Origin: Streptomyces endocoffeicus
Lineage (GTDB): Bacteria > Actinomycetota > Actinomycetes > Streptomycetales > Streptomycetaceae
DNA length: 64,000 nucleotides
Assembly (NCBI RefSeq): GCF_016741935.1
Contig: NZ_JAERRG010000008.1
Coordinates: 248,001 to 312,000, forward strand
Direction of reading: 5' to 3'
Shown: positions 28,878-38,183 of the stretch, one piece after another
Layout: every line of letters begins with the position of its first letter
Numbering within the stretch: position 1 is the stretch's first letter
The notes under the pieces: generated by a model
Told to the model about the DNA's origin: nothing
Seen by the model: only the letters and a program-made list of their open reading frames with translations
Database searches by the model: none
Program-made: the position numbers and the translations under genes

Positions 28878-30405
28878 CAACCGGGACGGGGAGATTCCCG
28901 AGCAGGTCGGAGACTGGGAACTCGATCTCTTCGAGAAGCACGGCCGTGAAGTCATCTCCTTGATCCGCGGCCATTTCGAGAAGATCCGGGATGTTCCGGT
29001 GGCCGTACCCCGGGATCCGCGGGAACAAAAATCCGCGTTGGAGGCGGAACTGCCCGAAGCCGGTGAAAGCTTTGAGCGTGTCCTTGCCGATACGCGGGAA
29101 AAGGTCGTCCCCGGGCTCGTGCAGTGGAACCATCCCTCCTTCCACGCCTATTTCCCCACGTCCGCCAGCCTGCCCGGTGTTCTGGCCGAGACACTGACTG
29201 CGGCGCTCAACGTCAATTCCATGCTGTGGCAGACGAGTCCGGCCGCCTCCGCGCTCGAACTGGTGGTGCTGCGCTGGCTCGCGACCATGACCGGCTACCC
29301 GGAGGACGCCGACGGCCTGCTGGTCACCGGCGCTTCACTGGCCAACCTCTACGCCCTGGCGGCCGCACGGGACCACGCCCTCGACTTCGATGTCAGGGAA
29401 CGGGGAACGGGCGGTCCCGGCGCACCCACGCTGCGGATCTACGCCTCGGACCAGGCGCACAGCTCCGTCGACAAGGCGGCGATCACCCTCGGGACGGGAC
29501 TCGCCAACGTGGTGAAGGTGCCGTCCGACGAGGAGTACCGCATGCGGCCGGACCTCCTCGACGAGGCGATCCGGCATGACCTCGCCGCAGGGTTCCGACC
29601 GCTCGCCGTGGTGGCCACGGTGGGAACCACGGCCGTGGGCGCCGCGGACCCCCTCGAACGCATCGCGGAGGTGTGCGGCAGGCACGGTGTCTGGCTCCAT
29701 GTCGACGCCGCGTACGGGGGCCTCTTCCGCATCGCGCCTTCGCTGGCCGGCGCCCTGGAGGACTTGGCGGTCGGCGACTCGATGGTGGTCAATCCGCAAA
29801 AGACCCTGTTCGTGCCGCTGGACTCGACCGCGCTCTACTGCCGTCGCCGGGGGGCACTGGCGCGCACCTTCCGGCTGGTGCCCGAATACCTCAACTCCGG
29901 TCACGACGGTGAAACGTCGGACTTCATGGATCTGTCACCGCAACTCGGTCGCGGATTCAGAGCGCTGAAGGTGTGGTGGGTCATCAGGACATTCGGGCGC
30001 GCGGGCCTCGCCTCCCGGCTCGACCGTTCCGTCGAAATGGCGGACTGGCTCAGGCAATGCGCCTCCCGTCACTTCGACTGGACGTGCCCGGCACCGTCGG
30101 CGTACCCCTTGGTGTGCCTGCGTTACGAACCAGAGGTCGTACACGCGGATCCCCGCCTTTCCGAAGCCCGGAAACGCGAGATCATCGATGCGCTGAACGC
30201 GCGAATCCTCAGGAAGGTCAACGCCTCCGGCACGGCGTTCCTGTCGCATGCCGTCATCCGTGACGGCTACGTGCTGAGGCTGTCCATCGGCAACATCCGA
30301 ACGGTCAGGGACGACGTCGAGCGGGTCTGGCACGAGCTCAACCGCATTGCCGAAGCAGAACTGGCCGATTTGACCGGCACAACAGCGTGGACGGGCCCAG
30401 CATGA
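28855..30405 (+). CDS. group II pyridoxal-5'-phosphate amino acid decarboxylase
   Basis: The 516-residue protein resembles aromatic-L-amino-acid/glutamate-type decarboxylases. It shows WNHPSFHAYFPTSASLPGVL (residues about 94-113), the PLP-stacking histidine in ASDQAHSSVDKAA (about 199-211), the Asp of WLHVDAAYGG (about 280-289) and the PLP lysine in VNPQKTLFVPLD (about 312-323). Usual bacterial members are 470-520 residues long. Family members also act as aldehyde synthases when active-site residues change. It is coupled to the PhyH gene by ATGA. Likely substrates are an aromatic or branched amino acid made by the neighbouring cassettes. Confidence 0.88.
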   Translation: MLSAPLPDNRDGEIPEQVGDWELDLFEKHGREVISLIRGHFEKIRDVPVAVPRDPREQKSALEAELPEAGESFERVLADTREKVVPGLVQWNHPSFHAYFPTSASLPGVLAETLTAALNVNSMLWQTSPAASALELVVLRWLATMTGYPEDADGLLVTGASLANLYALAAARDHALDFDVRERGTGGPGAPTLRIYASDQAHSSVDKAAITLGTGLANVVKVPSDEEYRMRPDLLDEAIRHDLAAGFRPLAVVATVGTTAVGAADPLERIAEVCGRHGVWLHVDAAYGGLFRIAPSLAGALEDLAVGDSMVVNPQKTLFVPLDSTALYCRRRGALARTFRLVPEYLNSGHDGETSDFMDLSPQLGRGFRALKVWWVIRTFGRAGLASRLDRSVEMADWLRQCASRHFDWTCPAPSAYPLVCLRYEPEVVHADPRLSEARKREIIDALNARILRKVNASGTAFLSHAVIRDGYVLRLSIGNIRTVRDDVERVWHELNRIAEAELADLTGTTAWTGPA

Positions 30406-31313
30406 CGACAAGCATCAGGAAATTCGAACTGACCGAGGCCGAGGCCGAACTTCTCCCTTCCGAGCAGGACGTCGAGTTCTACGCGGAGCACGGGTGGTAC
30501 CTGTCGAAGAAGCTCTTCAGCGATGAAGAGGTGGAACGGCTGGAGACGGTGAGCGAACGCTTCTACGCCGGCCATGTCGACAACCCGCTGCCCCACCGGC
30601 CCCCGCGCCTCGCCTACTGGCAGCGACACGACGGGCCGATCCAGCGGCACAACGACTACATCCACTACGAAAGCGCCGCCATCGGCGCGATCCTGCGCAA
30701 GCCCCTGATAGGCGCGGTGGCAGCACGGCTCAGCGGAGCGGGTGAGATCCGGATCTTCCAGTCCACGCTCATCTACAAGCCGCCGCGGCCGGACGAGGAC
30801 AGCAATGTCGTCCCATGGCACTTCGACCGGGACTACTGGGCGACGTCGACGTCCGAGCGGATGCTCACCGCCTTCATCCCCTTCCACGACTGCGATGAGC
30901 GCATGGGCACCATCACCATGATCGACGGCAGCAACCGGTGGCAGGAGGAGAGCGAAGCGAACGTCACGTCGCTGCACTTCGCCGACCGCGGCCGGAACGA
31001 CCTCGAAGCGATCCTGGAGAGGAACGCGAAGTTCAACGGAGCTGCGGTACGAAAGGTGCCCATGACCATTCCGAAGGGTCATGTCAGCTTCCACCACAAC
31101 CACACGTATCACGGGAGTGGCCCCAATCGGTCGACGATGCCGAGGCGTGCCATTTCCCTGCATTTCCAGGACGGCGAGAACGCCTACCGGCGTTACATCC
31201 TGCCCAACGGCGAAGCGGCCTCGTACAACCACGACTTCCTGGTCCGCCGGACCCCGCAGGGAGCACCTGACTACGGTGACCCGGCGTACTGCCCGGTGAC
31301 GTGGAGCAGCTGA
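30402..31313 (+). CDS. phytanoyl-CoA dioxygenase (PhyH) family oxygenase
   Basis: The 303-residue product is a PhyH-type Fe(II)/2-oxoglutarate oxygenase. The iron-binding HxD is in PWHFDRDYW (about residues 139-147). The distal histidine is in YHGSGPNRSTMPRRAISLHF (about 239-258), which also supplies the 2-oxoglutarate arginine. The N-terminus FYAEHGWYLSKKLFSDEEV is typical of the family. PhyH enzymes in gene clusters hydroxylate, desaturate or halogenate; halogenase members lack the Asp, which is present here, so hydroxylation or a related oxidation is expected. Confidence 0.87.
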   Translation: MTTSIRKFELTEAEAELLPSEQDVEFYAEHGWYLSKKLFSDEEVERLETVSERFYAGHVDNPLPHRPPRLAYWQRHDGPIQRHNDYIHYESAAIGAILRKPLIGAVAARLSGAGEIRIFQSTLIYKPPRPDEDSNVVPWHFDRDYWATSTSERMLTAFIPFHDCDERMGTITMIDGSNRWQEESEANVTSLHFADRGRNDLEAILERNAKFNGAAVRKVPMTIPKGHVSFHHNHTYHGSGPNRSTMPRRAISLHFQDGENAYRRYILPNGEAASYNHDFLVRRTPQGAPDYGDPAYCPVTWSS

Positions 31314-31329
31314 TTCTAAGGAGTTCCCC

Positions 31330-32427
31330 ATGGCTCGAAATTCCCGTACCTCCAGGCTGCCCGAACTCAACCTCAGCCACGTGGAGTTCTACGTCGCCGA
31401 CGCTCAGGAGCAGGCCGACCGGCTCGCTGACACGTACGGATTCACCGCCGTCGCGACCTCGGGTGCGCCGGACGGGCCGAGTGACCACTTCTCCATCGCA
31501 CTTCGCCAGGGCGACATCGCCCTCGTCGTCACCGAGCCGCGGTCAAAGCTGCACCCCGCCCACGCCTATGTCACGGCGCACGGCGACGGTGTCGCCGACA
31601 TCGCCGTGCGCACCGCCGACGTACGGGCCGCGTTCGACAGGGCGGTGGAGGCCGGAGCCAGGCCGCTGGCCCAGCCGCGCCGGCTGGAAGGCTCCCGCGG
31701 CGGTCTGACGGCCGTGATACACGGGATCGGCGACGTCCGGCACACCTTCGTGCAGGCTCCCGACGACGACACCTTCTTCCTCCCCGGGTTCCCGGACACC
31801 GCAGTACCCTCCGAGCACGTCGGTGCGGCACTGCTCGACATCGACCACTTCGCGGTCTGCCTGGAGGCCGGCAACCTGGACGCCGCGAGGGCGTTCTACG
31901 AGGCGGCCCTCGGGCTCGGCCTGGTCTTCGAGGAGAAGATCAGCGTAGGCACCCAGTCGATGCGCTCCCAGGTGGTGCAGAACTCCTCGTGCACGGTCAC
32001 GCTGACGCTGTTGGAACCCGATCCCACCGCCGACCGTGGACAGATCGACGCGTTCCTGGACAGTCACCTCGGTGCGGGCGTACAGCACATCGCGTTCCGG
32101 ACCGAGGACATCGTGGACACGGTCGCGACGCTGGCCGACCGGGGCGTGGAGTTCCTGACCACCCCGGGCTCCTACTACGACCTGCTCGGCGACCGGCTGA
32201 CTCCGGCCGGGCACTCGATCGAGGAACTGCGGCGTCTGAACGTGCTGGCGGACGAGGATCACGGAGGGCAGCTGTTCCAGATCTTCACGCAGTCCGCCCA
32301 CCCACGCCGCACGTTCTTCCTGGAGATCATCGAACGGCTGGGAGCGAACACCTTCGGCAGCAGCAACATCAAGGCCCTGTACGAGGCGGTCGAAGCCGAG
32401 CGGGCCAAGTCGGGGGCGCTCTCGTGA
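31330..32427 (+). CDS. hmaS: 4-hydroxymandelate synthase (HmaS-like)
   Basis: The 365-residue protein is of the HPPD/HmaS family of Fe(II) 2-oxo acid oxygenases, with two vicinal-oxygen-chelate domains. Iron ligands are in DIDHFAV (about 174-180), GVQHIAF (about 252-258) and FFLEIIERLG (about 330-340). The residue that separates the two activities is Ile347, in SSNIKALYEA: HPPD has GNFKALF with a Phe, and changing that Phe to Ile is known to favour hydroxymandelate. The following two genes complete the hydroxyphenylglycine set. Expected reaction: 4-hydroxyphenylpyruvate (or phenylpyruvate) plus O2 to (hydroxy)mandelate plus CO2. GGAG lies 6 bases before the start. Confidence 0.85.
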   Translation: MARNSRTSRLPELNLSHVEFYVADAQEQADRLADTYGFTAVATSGAPDGPSDHFSIALRQGDIALVVTEPRSKLHPAHAYVTAHGDGVADIAVRTADVRAAFDRAVEAGARPLAQPRRLEGSRGGLTAVIHGIGDVRHTFVQAPDDDTFFLPGFPDTAVPSEHVGAALLDIDHFAVCLEAGNLDAARAFYEAALGLGLVFEEKISVGTQSMRSQVVQNSSCTVTLTLLEPDPTADRGQIDAFLDSHLGAGVQHIAFRTEDIVDTVATLADRGVEFLTTPGSYYDLLGDRLTPAGHSIEELRRLNVLADEDHGGQLFQIFTQSAHPRRTFFLEIIERLGANTFGSSNIKALYEAVEAERAKSGALS

Positions 32428-33572
32428 GCGCACCGGCGTATGACACCGAGAGGCTGTTCGACATCGATGACGTCGCGCACGCCGCTTCCCGGGCGCTTCC
32501 CGGCCACGTGTGGGACTTCATCGACGGCGGCAGCGGCGGCGAGTCGACGCTGGCGGCCAACCGCACCGCCCTGAGCGGGATATGCCTGGTGCCCCGCGCC
32601 CTGACCGGCGTCACCCGCGGCGACTGCGCGGGCGAGATGCTCGGTAGCCCGGTGAGCGCGCCGCTCGCGGTCGCTCCCATGGCCTACCAGCGACTCGTCC
32701 ACCCGGACGGCGAACTCGCCCTGGCCCGCGCGGCCCGTTCCGCCGGGGTGGTCTACGTCGCGAGCATGCTCAGCAGCCACACGGTGGAGGAGATCGCCGG
32801 CGTCGGTGCCGAAACCTGGTTCCAGCTCTACTGGTTGCGCGACCGGGCCCGCACCGGGGAACTGATCGAGCGCGCCGAGGCAGCGGGTTGTCGTGCCCTC
32901 GTCCTCACGGTGGACGTTCCGCGCATGGGCCGCCGGCTGCGCGACATGCGCAACGCCTTCGCGCTGCCCGGCACCGTGACCGCCGCGAACTTGGAGACAT
33001 CCGCTGCCGACGGCCGAGGTTCTACCGCTCACGCCGCCCGGCCCGGCGCCTCGGCCGTGACGGCGCACACCGCCGAAACCCTGGATCCGACACTGAGCTG
33101 GGCAGACCTGGCATGGATCCGCGCCCGGACCGGTCTCCCGCTGATCATCAAGGGGATCATGGACCCCGGCGACGGGACCAGGGCGGTCGACGCCGGGGCC
33201 GACGCGATCGTGGTCTCGAATCACGGCGGGCGCCAGCTCGACGGCGCCCTGCCCAGCATCAGCGCCCTGCCCGGCGTCGTCCGGGCCGTGGACGACCGCT
33301 GCCCCGTGCTGATGGACGGCGGGATCCGCAGCGGTGCGGATGTGCTCAAGGCGCTCGCTCTGGGCGCCACGGGCGTGCTGGTGGGCCGGCCCGCCCTGTG
33401 GGGATTGGCCGCGGGCGGGCAGGACGGCGCCTCGGCCGCGCTGCGCCTGCTGCACACCGAGCTGGAGGAGGCGATGGCACTCGCCGGATGCGGCGACCTC
33501 ACGGCGGCCCGGCAGCTTCCCGTCAGGACGACGGCCGGCGCGCGCGTGACGGACGAGGGAACCGCGCGATGA
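32424..33572 (+). CDS. hmo: FMN-dependent hydroxymandelate oxidase (Hmo-like)
   Basis: The 382-residue product is an alpha-hydroxy-acid oxidase. It shows VWDFIDGGSGGESTL (about residues 28-42), SAPLAVAPMAYQRLVHPDGE (about 76-95), LTVDVPRMGRRLRDMRN, PLIIKGIMDPGD (about 239-250), the catalytic histidine in VVSNHGGRQLDG (about 262-273) and the phosphate-binding LMDGGIRSGADV (about 294-305). In glycopeptide pathways Hmo converts 4-hydroxymandelate to 4-hydroxybenzoylformate. The GTG start overlaps the HmaS stop (GTGA), and the stop overlaps the next start (ATGA), so the three genes are coupled. Confidence 0.88.
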   Translation: MSAPAYDTERLFDIDDVAHAASRALPGHVWDFIDGGSGGESTLAANRTALSGICLVPRALTGVTRGDCAGEMLGSPVSAPLAVAPMAYQRLVHPDGELALARAARSAGVVYVASMLSSHTVEEIAGVGAETWFQLYWLRDRARTGELIERAEAAGCRALVLTVDVPRMGRRLRDMRNAFALPGTVTAANLETSAADGRGSTAHAARPGASAVTAHTAETLDPTLSWADLAWIRARTGLPLIIKGIMDPGDGTRAVDAGADAIVVSNHGGRQLDGALPSISALPGVVRAVDDRCPVLMDGGIRSGADVLKALALGATGVLVGRPALWGLAAGGQDGASAALRLLHTELEEAMALAGCGDLTAARQLPVRTTAGARVTDEGTAR

Positions 33573-34948
33573 CCACCACGGCGGAGTCCGGACCGTACAT
33601 CGGCACCGGCGGACCGGCGGGCCTCTGCCTGGAGGACCTCCACGGCTCGCTCACCGACCCTATGTCGGACTCGATGAACCTGCTCAACGAGGTGGCGCAG
33701 CGGTACCCCGAGGCGCTCTCCTTCGCCGCCGGCCGCCCGTACGAGAACTTCTTCGAAGCCGAGCAGGTCCATCGCCACCTGCGGGTCTTCTGTGAGCACT
33801 TGAGCGCCGTACGCGGCTGGTCGGACGAGGAGGTACGGCGGCTGCTCTTCCAGTACGGCCGTACCAAAGGCGTCATCCACGACGTGGTCACCAGGAACCT
33901 GGCGGTCGACGAAGGCTTCGAGCCGGACCCGGAAGCCGTCGTGATCACCGTGGGCTGCCAGGAAGCCATGTTCCTGGTGCTGCGCGCACTGCGGACGAGT
34001 TCCCGGGACGCGGTCCTCGCCGTCTCACCCACCTACCTTGGTTTCAACGGAGCCGCGCGACTGGCCGACATGCCGGTGCTGCCGGTGCGTTCCGGGGACG
34101 ACGGAGTGGACCTCGACGACCTCGTCCGCACCGTGCTGCGGGCGAGGGACGACGGGCTGCGTCCCCGGGCCTGCTACGTGATCCCCGACTTCTCCAATCC
34201 CCTGGGGGTCAGTCTCCGCACGGACACCAGACGCCGGCTCCTCGACCTCGCCAAGGAGCACGATCTGCTGCTGCTGGAGGACAACCCCTACGGTCTCTTC
34301 CCCGCAGGCACGTCCCGCCCGCCTACCCTCAAGTCCCTCGACACCGACCGACGCGTGGTCTACCTCGGCTCGTTCGCGAAGACGGTCATGCCCGGCGCCC
34401 GGGTCGGGTTCGTTGTGGCCGACCAGGAAGTCACCGACGGCGGCGGACGGCGAGTCGGGCTGTTCGCCGACCAGCTCGCGAAGATCAAGAGCATGCTGAC
34501 GGTGAACACCTCACCCGTGGCACAGGCGGTTGTCGCAGGCAGACTGCTGGAGAACGAGCACACGCTGGTCCGGGCCACCGCGCGCGAGGCGGAGCTGTAC
34601 CGCGGTAACCGCAAGGTGCTGCTTCAGGGTCTGGAACAACGGTTCCCGCCGGGCTCCGGGGTTTCCTGGAACACACCCGACGGCGGCTTCTTCCTGGTCC
34701 TGACCGTGCCGTTCCGCACCGACGACGCCCTGCTGGAGCATTCGGCACGGCGGCACCGGGTGATCTGGACCCCCATGCACCACTTCTACGCCGGCCGTCC
34801 CTACTCCCACCAGATCCGCCTGTCGTTCAGCACCCTGCGGCACGAGCAGATCCGGACCGGCCTGGACCGGCTTGCCGGCCTCGTCCAGGAGCAACGGGCC
34901 CAGGCAGGTCAGCACACGACCGACGTACCTCCGTACTCGAACAGGTAA
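33569..34948 (+). CDS. hpgT: PLP aminotransferase, probable (hydroxy)phenylglycine-forming (HpgT-like)
   Basis: The 459-residue protein is a class I/II aminotransferase of the MocR/HpgT-like type. It shows SFAAGRPYENFFE (about residues 50-62), VTVGCQEAMFLVLRALRTSS, YVIPDFSNPLGVSL (about 199-212), LLLEDNPYGLFP and the PLP lysine in YLGSFAKTVMPGARVGFV (about 265-282). It directly follows the HmaS- and Hmo-like genes with an ATGA overlap. In such cassettes HpgT makes L-4-hydroxyphenylglycine from the glyoxylate, often with tyrosine as amino donor to regenerate the precursor. Phenylglycine is an equal option if phenylpyruvate is used. Confidence 0.83.
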   Translation: MTTTAESGPYIGTGGPAGLCLEDLHGSLTDPMSDSMNLLNEVAQRYPEALSFAAGRPYENFFEAEQVHRHLRVFCEHLSAVRGWSDEEVRRLLFQYGRTKGVIHDVVTRNLAVDEGFEPDPEAVVITVGCQEAMFLVLRALRTSSRDAVLAVSPTYLGFNGAARLADMPVLPVRSGDDGVDLDDLVRTVLRARDDGLRPRACYVIPDFSNPLGVSLRTDTRRRLLDLAKEHDLLLLEDNPYGLFPAGTSRPPTLKSLDTDRRVVYLGSFAKTVMPGARVGFVVADQEVTDGGGRRVGLFADQLAKIKSMLTVNTSPVAQAVVAGRLLENEHTLVRATAREAELYRGNRKVLLQGLEQRFPPGSGVSWNTPDGGFFLVLTVPFRTDDALLEHSARRHRVIWTPMHHFYAGRPYSHQIRLSFSTLRHEQIRTGLDRLAGLVQEQRAQAGQHTTDVPPYSNR

Positions 34949-34971
34949 CCGACCCGAACGGCGGTAGGACA

Positions 34972-36144
34972 ATGCGCCGAATACGCGTTTTCGATGCGAC
35001 ACTCCGTGACGGGGAACAGGCCCCGGGTAACGCGATGTCCCCCGAGCAGAAGCTTTCTCTCGCGCTGAAGCTGGAGGAGATCGGAGTCGACACGGTCGAG
35101 ACCGGCTACCCCGGTTCGTCACCGTCCGACTTCAAAGCCACCCAGCTGATCTCGAAGTCCCTCACCAAAGCCGGTTTCGCGACATTCAACCGCTGCTCGC
35201 GCGAGGACATCCAACTGTCGATGGAGGCTGCCGGGGACAACCCGCGTCACCAGGTGCAGGTCTGCTGCACCGGCAGCGACATCCACCTGCGCCACAAGCG
35301 TGGCATCACCCGGGCCGAGGGCCTCCGTGAGATCGATGACTCCGTCCGGTTCGCCCGGTCACTGGGTGCCGTCGACATCAACCTCGCCGTCGAGGACGCG
35401 AGCCGCGGAGAGCACGAGTGGATCCGCGCACTGGTCGGCACCGCGGTCGAGGCCGGGGCGACCGCCGTGACCCTCGCCGACACCACCGGCTTCGCGGTTC
35501 CGCAGGAGTTCGGTGAACTGATGGCGGCGGTGCGTGCCTGCGTCCCCGACGACATCGTGCTCGCGACGCACTGCCACGACGATCTCGGGCTCTCGCTGGC
35601 CAACGCGCTGGCCGGCCTCGCGGCCGGGGCCGACGAGGTCCAGGCCACGCTCGCGGGCATCGGTGAGCGTTCCGGCAACACCGCGCTGGAGGAGCTGGCG
35701 GCGGTGCTGTCGTACAAGGGCACCGAACTCGGCATGGACACCGGTGTCCGCACCGAACTCCTCGACGAGGCATTCGAGCTCCTCGCCGACGCGATCTCGC
35801 TGGACCGCCCACGCAACAAGGCCATCTTCGGAACGAACTCGTTCGCCACACAAGCGGGCATCCACCAGGCCGCCATGTTGCAGAACCCCGTCACATACGA
35901 GTTCATCAGGCCCGAGAGCTTCGGGCGCCGAAGGTCCCTGCTCGTCGGCAGGCACTCCGGGCGGTCGATCCTGCGGCATCTCCTGTCGCAGTTGGCGGTG
36001 CCGGCCGACGACGACCTGGTGGCCGAGCTGTACCAGGAGTACATCGCCGACCGGCCGAACGGGGAGTGCGACGAGCTGGACGTACTGCGCGACCGGCTGG
36101 CGAGCCGGCTCGGCGTGACGCGCGGTACCGGAGTCGGGGTATGA
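34972..36144 (+). CDS. 2-isopropylmalate/homocitrate synthase-like condensing enzyme (LeuA-like)
   Basis: The 390-residue product is a DRE-TIM acetyltransferase that condenses acetyl-CoA with a 2-oxo acid. Signature parts are [17 protein letters not shown] (residues 6-22), [16 protein letters not shown] (about 165-180), the metal-binding [14 protein letters not shown] (about 197-210) and [14 protein letters not shown] (about 226-239). Housekeeping LeuA carries a C-terminal leucine-sensing domain, taking it well over 500 residues; here the protein stops before it, so it should be free of that feedback. The three following genes provide the isomerase and dehydrogenase for one-carbon elongation. 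The accepted 2-oxo acid is unknown. Confidence 0.87.
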   Translation: MRRIRVFDATLRDGEQAPGNAMSPEQKLSLALKLEEIGVDTVETGYPGSSPSDFKATQLISKSLTKAGFATFNRCSREDIQLSMEAAGDNPRHQVQVCCTGSDIHLRHKRGITRAEGLREIDDSVRFARSLGAVDINLAVEDASRGEHEWIRALVGTAVEAGATAVTLADTTGFAVPQEFGELMAAVRACVPDDIVLATHCHDDLGLSLANALAGLAAGADEVQATLAGIGERSGNTALEELAAVLSYKGTELGMDTGVRTELLDEAFELLADAISLDRPRNKAIFGTNSFATQAGIHQAAMLQNPVTYEFIRPESFGRRRSLLVGRHSGRSILRHLLSQLAVPADDDLVAELYQEYIADRPNGECDELDVLRDRLASRLGVTRGTGVGV

Positions 36145-37544
36145 GCGGGGCTCCGGCGACGATCATCGACAAGCTCTGGCGCGACGCCGTCGTGTGCACG
36201 GAGCCGGACGGGCCCGATCTGCTCTACGTCGACCTGCACCTCGTCCACGAGGCGACCTCGCCGCAGGCGTTCGAAGGTCTGCGGCTGAGCGGCCGTACGG
36301 TCCGCCGGCCGGACCTGACGCTGGCGGTCGAGGACCACAACGTACCGACCGACTCGCTGACCGTCTCCGACGCCCTCAGCCGGGAGCAGCTGGAGGCCCT
36401 GCGCCGCAACTGCGCCGACCACGGCATCGCCCTGTTCCCGCACGGCCACCGCCGGCAGGGTGTCGTACACGTCGTCGGCCCGGAACTCGGCCTGGTCCAG
36501 CCCGGGATGACCGTGGTGTGCGGAGACAGCCACACGTCCACGCACGGCGCGTTCGGTGCTCTCGCCTTCGGTGTGGGGACGAGCGACGTCGAACACGTCC
36601 TCGCCACCCAGACCGTGGCCGTGCAGAAGCCTCGGACGATGCTGGTGGAGTTCAGCGGGTCCCCGACCGACGGCGTCACCGCCAAGGACCTGATGCTGGC
36701 CCTCATCACGCAGATCGGCGCCAACGGTGCGCACGGCCACATCGTGGAGTACCGGGGCGACGCGGTGCGCTCGCTCTCCATGGAGAGCCGCATGACGATG
36801 TGCAACCTCAGCGTGGAGGCAGGGGCCAGGGCCGGGCTGATCGCCCCTGACGAGACGACCTTCGCCTACCTATCGGATCGGCCCGGCAGTCCCGCGGGGC
36901 CGGCCAGGGAGGAAGCGGTCGCCCACTGGCGCGCCCTGACCAGCGACCCCGGTGCCGTCTTCGACCGCACGGTGACCGTCGACGTCTCGGGCCTGACCCC
37001 GTGGGTGACCTGGGGCACCAACCCCGGCCAGGCCGTGCCCCTCGCGGGCACAGTGCCCGATCCCGCGGCCTTCACCGACCCCGATGAGCGGGCAGCGGCA
37101 CGACGCGCCCTCGACTACATGGACCTCGCCCCCGGCACACCGATGCGGGAGATCGGTATCGACACGGTCTTCATCGGTTCCTGCACCAACGGCCGGCTCG
37201 ACGACCTGAGGGCGGCGGCGGAGGTACTGCGCGGCCGCCGGGTCCTCGACGGCGTACGCGTACTGGTGGTGCCCGGCTCCATGGACGTCCGCGTCCGTGC
37301 CGAACGAGAGGGGCTGCACGAGGTCTTCGCCGACGCGGGGGCCGAGTGGCGCCTGCCGGGCTGTTCCATGTGCCTCGGTATGAACACCGACCGGCTCCCC
37401 GGCAGGCAGCGCTGCGCCTCGACCAGCAACCGCAATTACGAGGGCAGGCAGGGACCGCGGGCGAGGACCCATCTGGTGTCTCCTGCCATCGCCGCCGCCA
37501 CAGCGGTCACCGGCCGGCTGGCACTGCCCGCAGACCTTCCTTGA
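36141..37544 (+). CDS. aconitase-superfamily isomerase large subunit (LeuC-like)
   Basis: The 467-residue protein is a 3-isopropylmalate dehydratase-type large subunit. Iron-sulfur ligands are in [13 protein letters not shown] (about residues 346-358) and [12 protein letters not shown] (about 407-418). Substrate-site parts [19 protein letters not shown] (about 127-145) and [14 protein letters not shown] (about 428-441) are intact. Length equals normal LeuC. The start overlaps the LeuA-like stop (ATGA), and LeuD follows after 8 bases, so the two subunits are expected to pair. It moves the hydroxyl on the elongated malate intermediate. Confidence 0.9.
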   Translation: MSGAPATIIDKLWRDAVVCTEPDGPDLLYVDLHLVHEATSPQAFEGLRLSGRTVRRPDLTLAVEDHNVPTDSLTVSDALSREQLEALRRNCADHGIALFPHGHRRQGVVHVVGPELGLVQPGMTVVCGDSHTSTHGAFGALAFGVGTSDVEHVLATQTVAVQKPRTMLVEFSGSPTDGVTAKDLMLALITQIGANGAHGHIVEYRGDAVRSLSMESRMTMCNLSVEAGARAGLIAPDETTFAYLSDRPGSPAGPAREEAVAHWRALTSDPGAVFDRTVTVDVSGLTPWVTWGTNPGQAVPLAGTVPDPAAFTDPDERAAARRALDYMDLAPGTPMREIGIDTVFIGSCTNGRLDDLRAAAEVLRGRRVLDGVRVLVVPGSMDVRVRAEREGLHEVFADAGAEWRLPGCSMCLGMNTDRLPGRQRCASTSNRNYEGRQGPRARTHLVSPAIAAATAVTGRLALPADLP

Positions 37545-37552
37545 GGAGAACC

Positions 37553-38173
37553 GTGGAACCGCTGAGAAGCCACACCGGAAGGTGTCTTCCGCTGCGCCGC
37601 AGCAACGTGGACACCGACCAGATCATCCCCAGCGAGTACTGCCGGAGCGTGCGCCGGACCGGCTATGCGGACGCGCTGTTCGCCAGATGGCGAACGGACC
37701 CCGACTTCGTACTCGAACAGCCCGAACGGGCCGGTGCGACCGTGCTGTTGGCGGGCGCCCACTTCGCCACCGGCAGTTCGCGCGAACACGCCGTATGGGC
37801 GCTGCGGGACTGGGGCGTCGCGGCCGTCATCGCCCCGAGCTTCGGCGACATCTTCTGCCGCAACGCTCTCAAGAACGGCCTGCTCGCCGTCGCACTGCCG
37901 GATCGGGCCGTCGCGTCGCTGCTCGAACGCGCCGAGCGTGACGCCGCGTTCGAGACCACGCTGGATCTGGTGGAGTGCCGGGTGTCGGCCGGCGAACAGA
38001 GCTGGGCCTTCGACATCGACGCCCGGGCACGACGGTTGCTGCTCGCCGGACACGACGACATCACGGCCACCCTCACGAGGCAGGACGCCATCGCCCGTCA
38101 CGAGAGGACCCGCCCGCACTGGCTGCCCGCGCTCACGCCCGGGTCGGCGCTGTTCCCCACGGAACAGTCCTGA
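37553..38173 (+). CDS. isopropylmalate isomerase small subunit (LeuD-like)
   Basis: The 206-residue product is the swivel-domain partner of the LeuC-like protein. It shows RSNVDTDQIIPSEYCRSV (about residues 16-33), GAHFATGSSREHAVWALRDW (about 65-84), SFGDIFCRNALKNGLL (about 91-106). I chose the GTG at 37553 because GAGGAG lies 4 bases upstream; the frame extends upstream over leuC without homology. Length is normal for LeuD. Confidence 0.9.
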   Translation: MEPLRSHTGRCLPLRRSNVDTDQIIPSEYCRSVRRTGYADALFARWRTDPDFVLEQPERAGATVLLAGAHFATGSSREHAVWALRDWGVAAVIAPSFGDIFCRNALKNGLLAVALPDRAVASLLERAERDAAFETTLDLVECRVSAGEQSWAFDIDARARRLLLAGHDDITATLTRQDAIARHERTRPHWLPALTPGSALFPTEQS

Positions 38174-38183
38174 GGAGCCGGAC

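Noticed and set aside
31330-32427. 4-hydroxyphenylpyruvate dioxygenase of tyrosine catabolism
   Set aside because: The diagnostic Phe is Ile, and hydroxymandelate oxidase and HpgT-like genes follow directly.
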